From contig JAIXQY010000157.1 in assembly GCA_027485485.1 (NCBI GenBank), positions 1 through 44,292 of the forward strand: 44,292 nucleotides of DNA, in the 5' to 3' direction. Positions within the stretch are counted from its first letter, which is position 1. Each line of letters starts with the position of its first letter. A program made the translations under genes and the position numbers. The notes under the pieces are model-generated. The model was given only the letters and a program-made list of their open reading frames with translations, made no database searches and had not been told where the DNA came from. The DNA comes from Sphingomonadales bacterium (GTDB lineage Bacteria; Pseudomonadota; Alphaproteobacteria; Sphingomonadales; Sphingomonadaceae). Below are positions 38,701 to 44,292 of the stretch, in pieces.

Positions 38701-41700
38701 GGCGAAACCATCGCTGCCGCCGGTGGCGATGATCTGTACCAGGCCGCCCTGCACGGCGCTGATCTCGGCGCTGCCGCCCGTGCCATTGCCGCCAGCTGCC
38801 ACAGCTCCGCCGGCGCCGCCACGCCCGTTCAACACCAGGCCATCGATACCGGCCACGCTCACGCTGCCGCCATCGGCAACAATCTCAAAACTGCCCCCGA
38901 TGCCGGAACCGGCATTGCCGGCAAAAGCATCGCCGCCGGCGGCATTGGCCAAGGCATCGATGATCGTGCCGACAACCAGACGCCCGGCCGCTTCGGCGCG
39001 GAGCACCAGCGATCCGCCCTCACCATTGCCGCTCAATACATTGCCCAGGCCACCGGCAGCATTCAGGCGCAAGCCAGAAAGATTGCCCAGCGTGATGTCA
39101 CCACCAAGGGCTTCAACACCAATGCCCGAGGCCGTGGCATCACCGCCAAAGGTCCCGGTACCGCCAGTCGCGGTGCCGATCATCGTGATGTCACCCACCG
39201 TGACACCGCCGGCGAAGTTGGCAGCATTGGGCTCTGTGGCGATGGCCAGGCCCATCTTGTTGCCCACTGCGTTGCCGCCGTTGCCGCGTTGCGAACCGGT
39301 GCCGGCATTGCCGCCCGCAGTGGTGATATCGAGCAACAGCCCGTTCGACTGGCCAGCGGCCACCGAAATGCCGCCGCCCGATGCCTGCAGCGTAAGCCCA
39401 CCGGCAGTTGCAGAGCCACCAGCGCCGGAAACATCGCCCGCGCCGCCATCGCCACCCGTGGCGGTCAACACCACAGCCAGCGGGCCCGTCAGCAATGCCG
39501 GGCCGGAGCCCGCCACCGGGCTGGAAACGCTGAAGCCGGCAAATTGTGTCCGCGCATTGCCGCCAGCCCCAGCCGAGAGGCCGCCGTTCGAATTGCCGCC
39601 GGCGCCGCCAATGGCACTGCCATCAATGTTGATCGCGCCCGTGCTGAAAAAGCCGTTGCTGCCCGTTGCCGCGATGCGGACAATGCCGCCGAGGGCATCG
39701 CCGCCGCTGCCGCTATCGGTGCCGCCGGCGCCTCCGATTGCGCCCGTGGCCAGATCCAGATCGTTGCTGATCAACACGGTGCCCTGGCCACCTGCCAACA
39801 GGAAGTCGATCTGCCCGCCCGCGGCGGTCCCACCAAAGCTCGACAGGCCGTCCCCGGCCGTGGCCGTGGTGGCAAGCCGGGCCGTGCCCTGCAGGTCGAT
39901 GCGGGCATCGCCGTCGCTTTGCACCAGAATCGCGCCGCCATCGGCATTGCCGCCGATGGAACCAATCCCGCCGGTGCCACTGGCGCGCAGCAGGATCGCG
40001 GTTTCGGTGGCGTTCAAGCCATCGGCAGCGATACGCGCACCATTGTCGCCGGCAAACACGTCGATCTGGCCGCCACGGCCGTTGCCGCCGGTGCCGTCGG
40101 CGCTGTTGCCACCGGTGCCATTGGCATAAAGGCCAATGCCGATGGGGCTGCCGTTCGCCGTCAGGGTGAGGTTGCCGCCGGTAAAGGCCAGCAACTGGGC
40201 AAAACCGCCGAAACCGTCGCCACCATTGCCGGTGCCCAGGGCAGCACCGCCCTGGCCATTGGCCTGCAGGCCGATCACGGATCGCACCGCCAGGCTGCCG
40301 CCAGCCGATGCCTCAAGGCTGAAACTGCCGCCCCGGCCGTCGCCGCCGCCACCTGGCCCGCTGGCCGAGCCGCCCACACCATTGGCCCGGCTGATCAGGA
40401 TATCGCCCAGCACCAGCGTGCCACCATTGTCGGCGCGGATATTGGCATTGCCGCCACTGCCCACGCCGCCATCGCCCGTGCCATCGCTGGCGTTGCCGCC
40501 AAAGCCTTCCACACTGGCAAGCATCAGATCAACGCCGCCAATCAATTCGCCATCGCTGTCAGCCACCAGGCTCAATTGGCCACCCTGGCCAAAGCCGCCA
40601 CTCACGCCGCTGCCGGCACGGCCGACGGACGAAAGCGAGATCGGCTGCTGCAGGCTGATGATGGCACTGTTGTTGGCGCGAATGGTCAGATTGCCGGCAA
40701 AGGCATCGCCGCCAAAGCCGCCCTGGCTGTTGCCGCCCGTCGCATCGGCCGAAAGGCTGGTGGCACCCAAGGTGATTGTGGAACCTGGGCCATCGGTGAT
40801 CACCCCGATCGAACCACCCGAACCGCGGCCGCCATCGCCGTCAACCGATGCCTTGCCTTCGCCATTTGCAATCAGGGTCAGGCCAGCGGTGGCCTGCAAG
40901 GAACCGCCGCTGTCGGCCCGCAGATTGAGAATGCCGGCACTGCCATCGCCGCCGATCTGATTGGCGCTGCCGCCTTCACCGCTCACCGACAGTTGGGTAG
41001 CACCCAGCAGCTGAATCTGCCCGGATTCCGAAGCCAGCAGATTCATGACGCCGCCACTGCCGCGTCCACCGGTTTCGCCAAGGCCACCAAAGCCTTGCGC
41101 CGATGCCGTGAGCTGGCCAAGCGTCAGCACACCGGCTTCGGCCAAAAGCTGGACCGTGCCGGCGGCGCCGCGCCCGCCGAGTTCGATGGTGGCACTCTGG
41201 AGCCCGCCACCATTGCCGCTGGCATCAAGTTGGATGCTGCCAGCGATGGTGATGCGACCGCTGTCCGTATCGGCGGGGCGCGATTGTTGCCGCTGCACCA
41301 CCAGTTGCACGCTGCCGCCGGTGCCAAGACCGCCATTGGCACCAATTCCGCCACTGCCAGTCGCGTTGCCAATCAGGCTGGCCAGCGTGATCTGGCCGGG
41401 GGTGCCATTGGCGCTGTTGGGCCGACTGCGCACCAGCACGCTGCCGGCCTGGCCGACACCACCGTCGGCCACGGCGTTGGAGGAGTTGGAGCCGCCATTG
41501 CCACCGCGCGCGCTGGCGTTGATCACCACCGCCGCTGCGGCAAACAGGCCACCATCGCTGGCCAGCGTGACCGAACCAGCCTCGGCACGGCCGCCCACAC
41601 CGGGGGTGCTGGCGGCAACACCGCCATTGCCACCCTCGGCATTGGCGCTGATACCGATGCTGCCAAAGCTCATGCTGCCCTGGCCACTGCCGGCCGCACT

Positions 41701-44292
41701 GATCAGGCCCAGATCGATGGCACCACCAAGGGCATTGCCGCCGGCCCCGGCCGCACTGGCCCCGCCAGCCCCATTGCCGGCCAGAAGATTGGCATTGATG
41801 CTGAGATTGCCGCTGGTGAGCGTTGCCGTGGATGCGCTGCCCAGGAATTCGATGGTACCGCCCGTGGCGTTGCCGCCGGCAGCGCCGGTCGGGCCCTGGC
41901 TGAGATTGCTGGACGAGCCGCCCGTTGCCTGTGCCAGCACCGCAATGGAGCCGGCCGAAACCGATCCTGGCAGGGTTTGTCCGCCGGTGTTGATCGCCAG
42001 ACGAGCCGTGCCGGCCGTGCCATTGCCACCAGCGCCGGCGAGTCCATTACCGGCAAGGCCGGTCACGTCAAAAGAGAGCTGACCGGTGATCGCCGCTGTG
42101 CCGGCGGCCACCAACAGTTCGATCGTTCCGCCGGTGGCATTGCCACCGATGGCGCTGTCCAGTCCGGTGCCGCTGGCAAACAGATCCAGCTCGCCGCCCA
42201 CGCTGAAGCTGCCACCATTGTTGGTGATGCGTGCCGTGCCGCCCAAGGCGTTGCCGCCCTCGGCTGTGGCCCCGGCAAAGATATAGGTGTCGCCGCTGGT
42301 GAAGCTGGTGCCGCTGCTCAGCGTGATGGCGGCGGTGCCGGCCGTGGCACCGCTGCCGCTCGCATCCACATACAGTTCCAGGCCGGCCATGCTCAGACTG
42401 GTGCCGGAACCGGCAAGAGTGAGTTGGGTGTTGCCGCCGGTGCCAACGCCATCGGAGGAACCGACCCCGCCGAAGGCCGTCGTGCCGAGCGAGGCAAAAC
42501 CGCTGATCTCCATCTGGCTGCCACCAGACAGGCTGACCAGAACCGTGCCGCCGGTGCCGTTGCTGCCCGCAAGGCTGCCGCCCTCGCCGCCATAGCCGCC
42601 CGCATTGACGTTGAGCAGGCCCGAGGTGATCTGCCCGCCGGTCTGGATCAGTTCGGCCGTGCCGCCGGTGGCCGGGCCGCCACGGCCCACCACCTGAGCG
42701 GTTGCGCTGAGCTGCACGATGGTGACGGCAGAGATGGTGCCAGCCGATTGAAGTCGTGCGGTGCCGCCAAAGATGGTGCCCCCGGGCGTTATGTTGCCGT
42801 TCTCAAATGCCACGGCGCTGACATCGAGGTTCAGGAAATTGCCAACCGTGGCGGTGGCGCCGCTGGCCACCAACAGCTCGGCAGTGCCACCGCCGGTTTG
42901 ATTGGTGCCGGCCGCCAGACCACGCGTGCCGGCATTGACGCCGAGCGTGCCGCTGACATCGAGCGTGCCTGCATTGAGCGTGGCGCGCGCGAGGCCGCCG
43001 CGGGCGGCACCGTTGAAGCCCCAGGCAGCGAGATCAAGAATGCCCCCGACGCTGAGTGTGCCGCCATTGGTGGTCAGGCCAACTGTGCCGCCCAGGCCGG
43101 CGCCCTGAAGATGGGTCGTGCTGGTGGTGCCGCCGATGCCCTGGGCCCCGGCAGTGAGGCCACTGGTGATGGAGAACAGATTCTGGTTGGCAATGCTGAC
43201 CGTGCCGCCAGTGCCGATGCCGCCCGCCTGTGTGGTGCTGGCGCCGCCCTGGCCATCGGCATCCAACCGCATTTCGGCGTTGGCTGGGCTGATGATCGAC
43301 AAACTGCCGGACGCGCCGGTGCTTTCCAGGATGATGGTGCCGCCGGTGCCGGTGCCGCCCGCGCCGCCGCTGGCAGTGCCGCCAATCGCCTCGGTCAGCA
43401 TCGAGGGGCTGACGGTGCCCGTGTTGATGGTGGCGCTGCCAGCCACCGAAAGCCTGGCCGTGCCGCCCTGGGCCGCCCCACCAGTGAGGCCATTGCCGCC
43501 GGACGCCGTTGCCGTGAGGATGAACTGGTTGTTGATGGTGGCCGTGCCGCCAGCCGCCACCAGCAACGATGATTGGCCGCCGGTGGCGGAACCGCCCACC
43601 GTGCTGCCGCTACCGCCCGAAGCATTGGCGTTCAGGCTGGTAGGACCATTGATCGTGGCGATGGCACCACCCATGGCAGAAAGGATGGCGGTACCGCCCG
43701 TGGCGCTGCCGCCAGCGCCGCCAAGGCCGTTGCCAGCCGTGGCTTTCGCATCGAGCAGGGTTTCGCTTGCAACCGTCATCTGACCAGCGGCGATCAACAC
43801 GCGGGCGTTGCCGCCCGTGGCAGCCCCACCTGTGCTGCCATTCTGGCCAGTCGCGCTGGCCAAAAGATTGAGATTGCCGCCGACGGTGAACATGCCGCCG
43901 CTGTTGTCAATCTGCGCTGTCCCGCCGATGGCGTTGCCGCCATTGGTGCTCAGGCCGCCGCGGGCAAACAACTGCACATTCTGCGCCGACGTGATGCTGC
44001 CGCCAAAGCCGCCAGCATCGGGCGTGAAGCGGATTTCGGCCAGGCCACCGGTCGCGGGGTTGCCAAAGCCTTCGGCTTCCATGTCCAATCGGCCGACGGA
44101 CAGCGTGCTGCCCTGTCCGGTGGAATTCAGGCGCGCAATTCCACCGGTGCCAACGCCGCGCACGGCACCCATGCCGCCGCTGCCGCTGCCATAGAGGAAC
44201 AGCCTGTCGCTGACGGTGACCTGGGCACCGCCGGCCAGGCTGAAAACCGCCTCGCCACCTTTGCCAAGACCGCCCGTGCCCGTGGCATTGTC
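29746..44292 (-). CDS. Giant glycine-rich beta-repeat surface protein (two-partner-secretion-like), 5' end outside window
   Basis: At least 4848 residues. The frame stays open to the window edge (I read NATGTGGLGKGGEAVFSLAG beyond the track's Met), so the Met at 44172 is internal and the true start lies to the right. The segment in view falls into three parts. About 8.7 kb of short Gly-Gly repeats of roughly 38 residues comes first. A region of long repeats follows (30.9-35.5 kb). A unique C-terminal part ends in VSIVNNVAALTPEAEAEREE and a short helical tail. No autotransporter beta-barrel and no LPxTG or other sorting signal is present. The only two cysteines I noticed are in GCIIGGICPG, 95 and 89 residues from the end. 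This fits a filamentous-hemagglutinin-like beta-helix adhesin exported by an FhaC/ShlB partner that is not in the window. The stop is coupled to the CHAT gene start. Confidence 0.88.
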   Translation of the reverse strand, partial: DNATGTGGLGKGGEAVFSLAGGAQVTVSDRLFLYGSGSGGMGAVRGVGTGGIARLNSTGQGSTLSVGRLDMEAEGFGNPATGGLAEIRFTPDAGGFGGSITSAQNVQLFARGGLSTNGGNAIGGTAQIDNSGGMFTVGGNLNLLASATGQNGSTGGAATGGNARVLIAAGQMTVASETLLDAKATAGNGLGGAGGSATGGTAILSAMGGAIATINGPTSLNANASGGSGSTVGGSATGGQSSLLVAAGGTATINNQFILTATASGGNGLTGGAAQGGTARLSVAGSATINTGTVSPSMLTEAIGGTASGGAGGTGTGGTIILESTGASGSLSIISPANAEMRLDADGQGGASTTQAGGIGTGGTVSIANQNLFSITSGLTAGAQGIGGTTSTTHLQGAGLGGTVGLTTNGGTLSVGGILDLAAWGFNGAARGGLARATLNAGTLDVSGTLGVNAGTRGLAAGTNQTGGGTAELLVASGATATVGNFLNLDVSAVAFENGNITPGGTIFGGTARLQSAGTISAVTIVQLSATAQVVGRGGPATGGTAELIQTGGQITSGLLNVNAGGYGGEGGSLAGSNGTGGTVLVSLSGGSQMEISGFASLGTTAFGGVGSSDGVGTGGNTQLTLAGSGTSLSMAGLELYVDASGSGATAGTAAITLSSGTSFTSGDTYIFAGATAEGGNALGGTARITNNGGSFSVGGELDLFASGTGLDSAIGGNATGGTIELLVAAGTAAITGQLSFDVTGLAGNGLAGAGGNGTAGTARLAINTGGQTLPGSVSAGSIAVLAQATGGSSSNLSQGPTGAAGGNATGGTIEFLGSASTATLTSGNLSINANLLAGNGAGGASAAGAGGNALGGAIDLGLISAAGSGQGSMSFGSIGISANAEGGNGGVAASTPGVGGRAEAGSVTLASDGGLFAAAAVVINASARGGNGGSNSSNAVADGGVGQAGSVLVRSRPNSANGTPGQITLASLIGNATGSGGIGANGGLGTGGSVQLVVQRQQSRPADTDSGRITIAGSIQLDASGNGGGLQSATIELGGRGAAGTVQLLAEAGVLTLGQLTASAQGFGGLGETGGRGSGGVMNLLASESGQIQLLGATQLSVSGEGGSANQIGGDGSAGILNLRADSGGSLQATAGLTLIANGEGKASVDGDGGRGSGGSIGVITDGPGSTITLGATSLSADATGGNSQGGFGGDAFAGNLTIRANNSAIISLQQPISLSSVGRAGSGVSGGFGQGGQLSLVADSDGELIGGVDLMLASVEGFGGNASDGTGDGGVGSGGNANIRADNGGTLVLGDILISRANGVGGSASGPGGGGDGRGGSFSLEASAGGSLAVRSVIGLQANGQGGAALGTGNGGDGFGGFAQLLAFTGGNLTLTANGSPIGIGLYANGTGGNSADGTGGNGRGGQIDVFAGDNGARIAADGLNATETAILLRASGTGGIGSIGGNADGGAILVQSDGDARIDLQGTARLATTATAGDGLSSFGGTAAGGQIDFLLAGGQGTVLISNDLDLATGAIGGAGGTDSGSGGDALGGIVRIAATGSNGFFSTGAINIDGSAIGGAGGNSNGGLSAGAGGNARTQFAGFSVSSPVAGSGPALLTGPLAVVLTATGGDGGAGDVSGAGGSATAGGLTLQASGGGISVAAGQSNGLLLDITTAGGNAGTGSQRGNGGNAVGNKMGLAIATEPNAANFAGGVTVGDITMIGTATGGTGTFGGDATASGIGVEALGGDITLGNLSGLRLNAAGGLGNVLSGNGEGGSLVLRAEAAGRLVVGTIIDALANAAGGDAFAGNAGSGIGGSFEIVADGGSVSVAGIDGLVLNGRGGAGGAVAAGGNGTGGSAEISAVQGGLVQIIATGGSDGFAIAATGFGGASDLLAGGRGRGGTIDIVSVGGSSLIIDGRAAINSPINLSAFGQGGDGNSGGDGFGGQLRITARGDSDLALLGNAQLAADAAGGSALDGAGGDGLAGSVRVQIQEGTALTTITTGQLALSATSTGGAGGKGGRGGDGDGTRNGSGVGIILGSTSNLGSITTGNVSVVLDAIGGAGGVRNTGSSGSGGDGVAGAFRLGTQALDAGGANGGSVSLGRLNVQAGGSGGAGADGDRADGGGGSGGIGIGGSVDLLANGGTVQIAPTLTGNPALVVAANGVGGTGGLGLSQGSGGRGTGGMVQLGTGANALAGGQLGRFESGGQQISANGEGGIGGNGGLGRGGLISLDSRSGSSQINGTAGWSVTARGGDAPSGLGGAANGGLIEMLGTVTATGLASLDAGVRGGDGAGGGDATGGRISLAGPISLQGGLLGSADSVGGDAALFDNGGRANGGVITLRTAGSETMRIIGNTDLLASTTGGAGVNGGAVVAGTVLVAAEAAQSRIDLDALSITADANGGEGGRGPAQGQASAGMASGDGVQLIATGTIRVRGDLGIEAQRGGGNWLGSGTGNGGSAAGGTIRLQADPTSAGAGGALLVDGETSINAGVRGGTVNAVAVGTGGTATGSLLELRALGDGRIVLSGGASVDLDVVAGNGSNAAGGTAAGGRINGEMAGLISIGGSGLSVQAQSLGGDGSAGGDGSGARIEFTVAGGSLAVAGNTLIDVTTIGGASEFGLGGFAGNGQISLLTNAGLAPGNLSLSVGSSVTLIGTAQGGNGGTDFAGGNAVGASIRLGSNDNGGSVALGALAATANATGGNGQAGGRGQGGDISLGMQADQLAATAGQFSLASADLAANGNGGAAGGQPAGPNGAGFGGSIALVVNNASGTVAGDVVAVANGNGGTAATGTGGLLRIGTSAGQLAIGGTVTTQANGLAPNGGTGQPGRAMLFAQDGGLLQMGALDSEATGTTATNTLPRGGLVATAGSRVEIAGNARMLSRDSLALNDGGAITVGGTLLISAAGPVVTGFNAAPSVGPAGTVTANLLQVTSSSAINLNSATTGTKEIEMNAGPTGSITLTNVVASGRISLAGQDIGYGSLRSGGATGVAALGNVSGGGISAGGRLQVTADGTATLGALDAGVVAPAAAGPTDIFVRANGSLAVQGVRSASDIGLVSLARTTAGDLQAGRDAVVLANGAVTLGAVSATGTLFIGNAAQRNLIDFAGGAPNYAALLAASAQPFTGRVSAAAVGVGAAKIGTAGLFELSGAFVALGRASIMADSAALGSVSAGGELRITTLGSLAATSVTSGDRISLEAGGSVTAGAINVAITNPQAGARGDAYVAGSDVSLGNVNSAGDIGIIASASLSAGSLTSGRDLVLLAGSGITTGALTTPGTGRIRLGDVAQSSQIGFTAGVPDYAALLAMANSRLAGSSIINGSIATGLFDASATGVLRARDGITVASGARLVGGTVDIVSVASQGFLEITTGSSLALGNITTQAGLTLVADGNISISAVDVGGTLALTARQGGGQQGGLGGNISLADVRADDDIRLTAAGQISTGSLSAADSINLSANGAITTGAIDAGTVQPLAGAAATVMITSPDLVRTGDIVVAGSAIVSGTLGVATGSVTAPGGIVLLDSGGVSAGALTTSPNGFIYIAAHDLLPQISFDQAGNPQFAALLASTPVRLIGDITLTGPASTGRFIAAATGRFTGQAITAQGSIGIATGSAGLGAVSAGGELAIATDGALSLSSATSADRLSLIAGGAVTVGGLTAAISNPIAGARGDIFVAGTNVAVGTIAAASDIGLVASGTLTSGVLSSGRDVALLSGGAITTGAIVTPGTGRTRFGGVGQSSLIGFTAGVPGYGDLFAAAVGVFAGNVTLNGSVTTGRLDVNAAGRLQASNGVNLGIGGTIGGNSVDIADVISAGSLTIFAATDLALGVATVGADLALSATGNLLLANAAASGRISLSGQTIGYGSLRSGGATGIVALGNVSGGGISAGGRLQVTADGTATLGALDAGVVAPARGQPSDIFIRANGNLQLGAVASASDIGLVGLSDITATSLVAGRDAVLLGTGPISLGDVTATGTLFIGNAAQRSLIDFAGGAPNYAALLAAAAQPFTGRVGLASATVGDARIATSGLFDTAGAFSATGRVGIDAGTARLAATSVGGELRITTVGSLDVASLAVGDRVSLVAGGNVTTGAISVATSQPPAGARGDAYVAGANVTTGQMQAAGDIGLVASGNLASGALTSGRDLVLLSGGTITTAAIVTPATGRTRFGNFGQSSLISFNAGVPNYSALFAAATGIVPGDVIIGGNIRTGLFEASTAGLFRARDGIDVISGARVRGSRVDVVNATSLGFLDIAATADLALGDISAEGGLTLSTEGDISAGTVNVGGTLNFTARRRAGQGGNIRLGDVRAEDDIRLNAEGLIATGRLSAADSVFLNAAGSITTGGIDAGTLRPLAGAAGVVFVVSPDVIRTGNINVSGSATLSGTLGVTTGNIMAPGGIVLLDTGGINSGALTTSASGFVYIAAHDMLPLISFDQAGNPQFATLLASTPVRLIGDVTLTGAASTGRFFAAATGNFAAQAISAPTSVLVNVAGNASLGGSVGSNDVSIRSSNIAIANGVTIGGANASSVALTVDSTATAAMLGGTGSMAQGTYSLSNAEFGTLRASSISVRMNSGGMTLDTLVLPASTASSSITLAASGNLRVTGAVAMAQAASGNRLNLQSNGRIEVVRGTGSVVLGGDAANPAGTLALTAPRIWVADSTTLEALAAGSLSGTARDDALNLAPTTATGSSLAAGTINIAVTNQYLQQNGGTESERAGFTAGTISISRGGDAQQGNTAAIDVVTNGRIRRSDGTFATNADTRELVQFTPGTSILTSTSSVNGCIIGGICPGVLPEGTEQPVVSIVNNVAALTPEAEAEREEAQEVAEKLPIILLQRLIDFSPLFSAPDSNDPVTSGGNPSLWQEAMPTGIRRPGGLK
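30933..32820 (-). repeat. Long repeat, copy 2, in the giant protein gene
   Basis: Second copy of the 1.9-kb unit, nearer the C-terminus. It begins at SGRISLSGQTIGYGSLRSGG and ends near FAAQAIS. The offset to copy 1 drifts by 12 bases, so a few codons were gained or lost since duplication while the frame was kept. It is followed by the unique C-terminal domain. Confidence 0.85.
33095..33510 (-). repeat. Third copy of an inner sub-repeat, between the two long repeats
   Basis: A block of about 415 bases (GGELAIATDGALS ... AGVPGYGDLFAAA) resembles blocks at about 34435-34850 (in long copy 1) and 31795-32215 (in long copy 2). Shared marks are ARGD, DIGLVASG, SGRDLVLLSGG and TPGTGRTRFG. The alternation suggests that unequal crossing-over or slippage enlarged this part of the gene. 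Confidence 0.7.
33557..35454 (-). repeat. Long repeat, copy 1, in the giant protein gene
   Basis: About 1.9 kb that is closely similar to 30933-32820, offset 2622-2634 bases. It starts at SGRISLAGQDIGYGSLRSGG and ends near FTGQAIT. Shared blocks include NVSGGGISAGGRLQVTADG, FIGNAAQRNLIDFAGGAPNY and FDQAGNPQFAALLASTPVRL. The similarity is high at DNA level too (identical stretches such as ggctgatgcggccgctggc). Confidence 0.85.
35600..44292 (-). repeat. Tandem Gly-Gly repeats of about 38 residues in the giant protein
   Basis: Many imperfect copies share the plan T-G-G-T-x2-L-x3-G-G-x5-G-x-L-x-L-x-A-x3-G-G-x-G-x3-G. Examples are TGGTAELIQTGGQITSG and TGGTVLVSLSGGSQMEISG, both 38 residues apart. 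Units vary from about 36 to 48 residues. At this period the 8.7 kb would hold some 70-75 units. The regular Gly-Gly turns and alternating Leu/Ala suggest successive coils of a beta-helix or solenoid. Confidence 0.75.

Noticed and set aside
38329-43572. 1747-residue plus-strand ORF opposite the giant gene
   Set aside because: It is antisense to the Gly-rich repeats. GGC/GGT codons read backwards give GCC/ACC (Ala, Thr) without stops, so long open frames arise automatically. The product is low-complexity and matches no family.
44170-44172. Met at 44172 as start of the giant protein
   Set aside because: The frame stays open to the window edge and the repeat pattern continues upstream of it, so this Met is internal.
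29746-44292. CRISPR-like repeats
   Set aside because: The periodicity is coding repeat structure in one long frame; there are no short identical direct repeats with unique spacers and no cas genes.

Overview
The window is GC-rich (roughly two thirds G+C by eye), gene-dense DNA of alphaproteobacterial type. The likely source is a member of the Sphingomonadales. This rests on a CcrM-type GANTC methyltransferase next to rnhB, a three-part transhydrogenase operon led by an aa3-oxidase subunit IV gene, an N-terminally extended FolP, and the signal-peptide TPR proteins. The taxonomic placement is inference; no rRNA is present. The largest gap without a gene is about 190 bases.

Layout. (1) 61-4055: two exported TPR proteins flanking a small exported protein of unknown role. 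(2) 4197-12445: a MoxR-type AAA ATPase and its usual VWA partner lie about 6.2 kb apart. Between them are an exported amidase with a CHRD-like tail, three short-chain dehydrogenases, a glutathione S-transferase and an acyltransferase-3 membrane protein. (3) 12503-15618 (minus): aa3-oxidase subunit IV, pntA1, pntA2 and pntB, closed by a clear terminator. (4) 15724-23464 (minus): glmM, a DUF1272 zinc protein, a thiD-VOC fusion, rnhB, ccrM, an M13 peptidase and folP, mostly overlapping or tightly spaced. The exception is the rnhB-ccrM gap, which carries ten GANTC sites in 151 bp. (5) 23645-26591 (plus): an Ada-type sensor/AraC regulator without catalytic domains, tRNA-Ser(TGA), galT and galK. (6) 26519-44292 (minus): a very large glycine-rich beta-repeat surface protein whose 5' end is outside the window. 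Its stop codon overlaps the start of an exported TPR-CHAT protease.

How the genes work together. The giant protein and the CHAT protein look like one translationally coupled surface system. The giant protein has no C-terminal autotransporter barrel but has a Cys pair near its C-terminus, which fits a two-partner-secretion exoprotein, although no FhaC/ShlB transporter is in the window. The ccrM leader suggests that CcrM (or a factor sensing GANTC methylation) controls ccrM itself. The pnt operon links transhydrogenation with a small oxidase subunit. The amidase/SDR/GST block looks like accessory catabolism. The two strongest leads are the helically spaced GANTC array and the exoprotein-CHAT pair.
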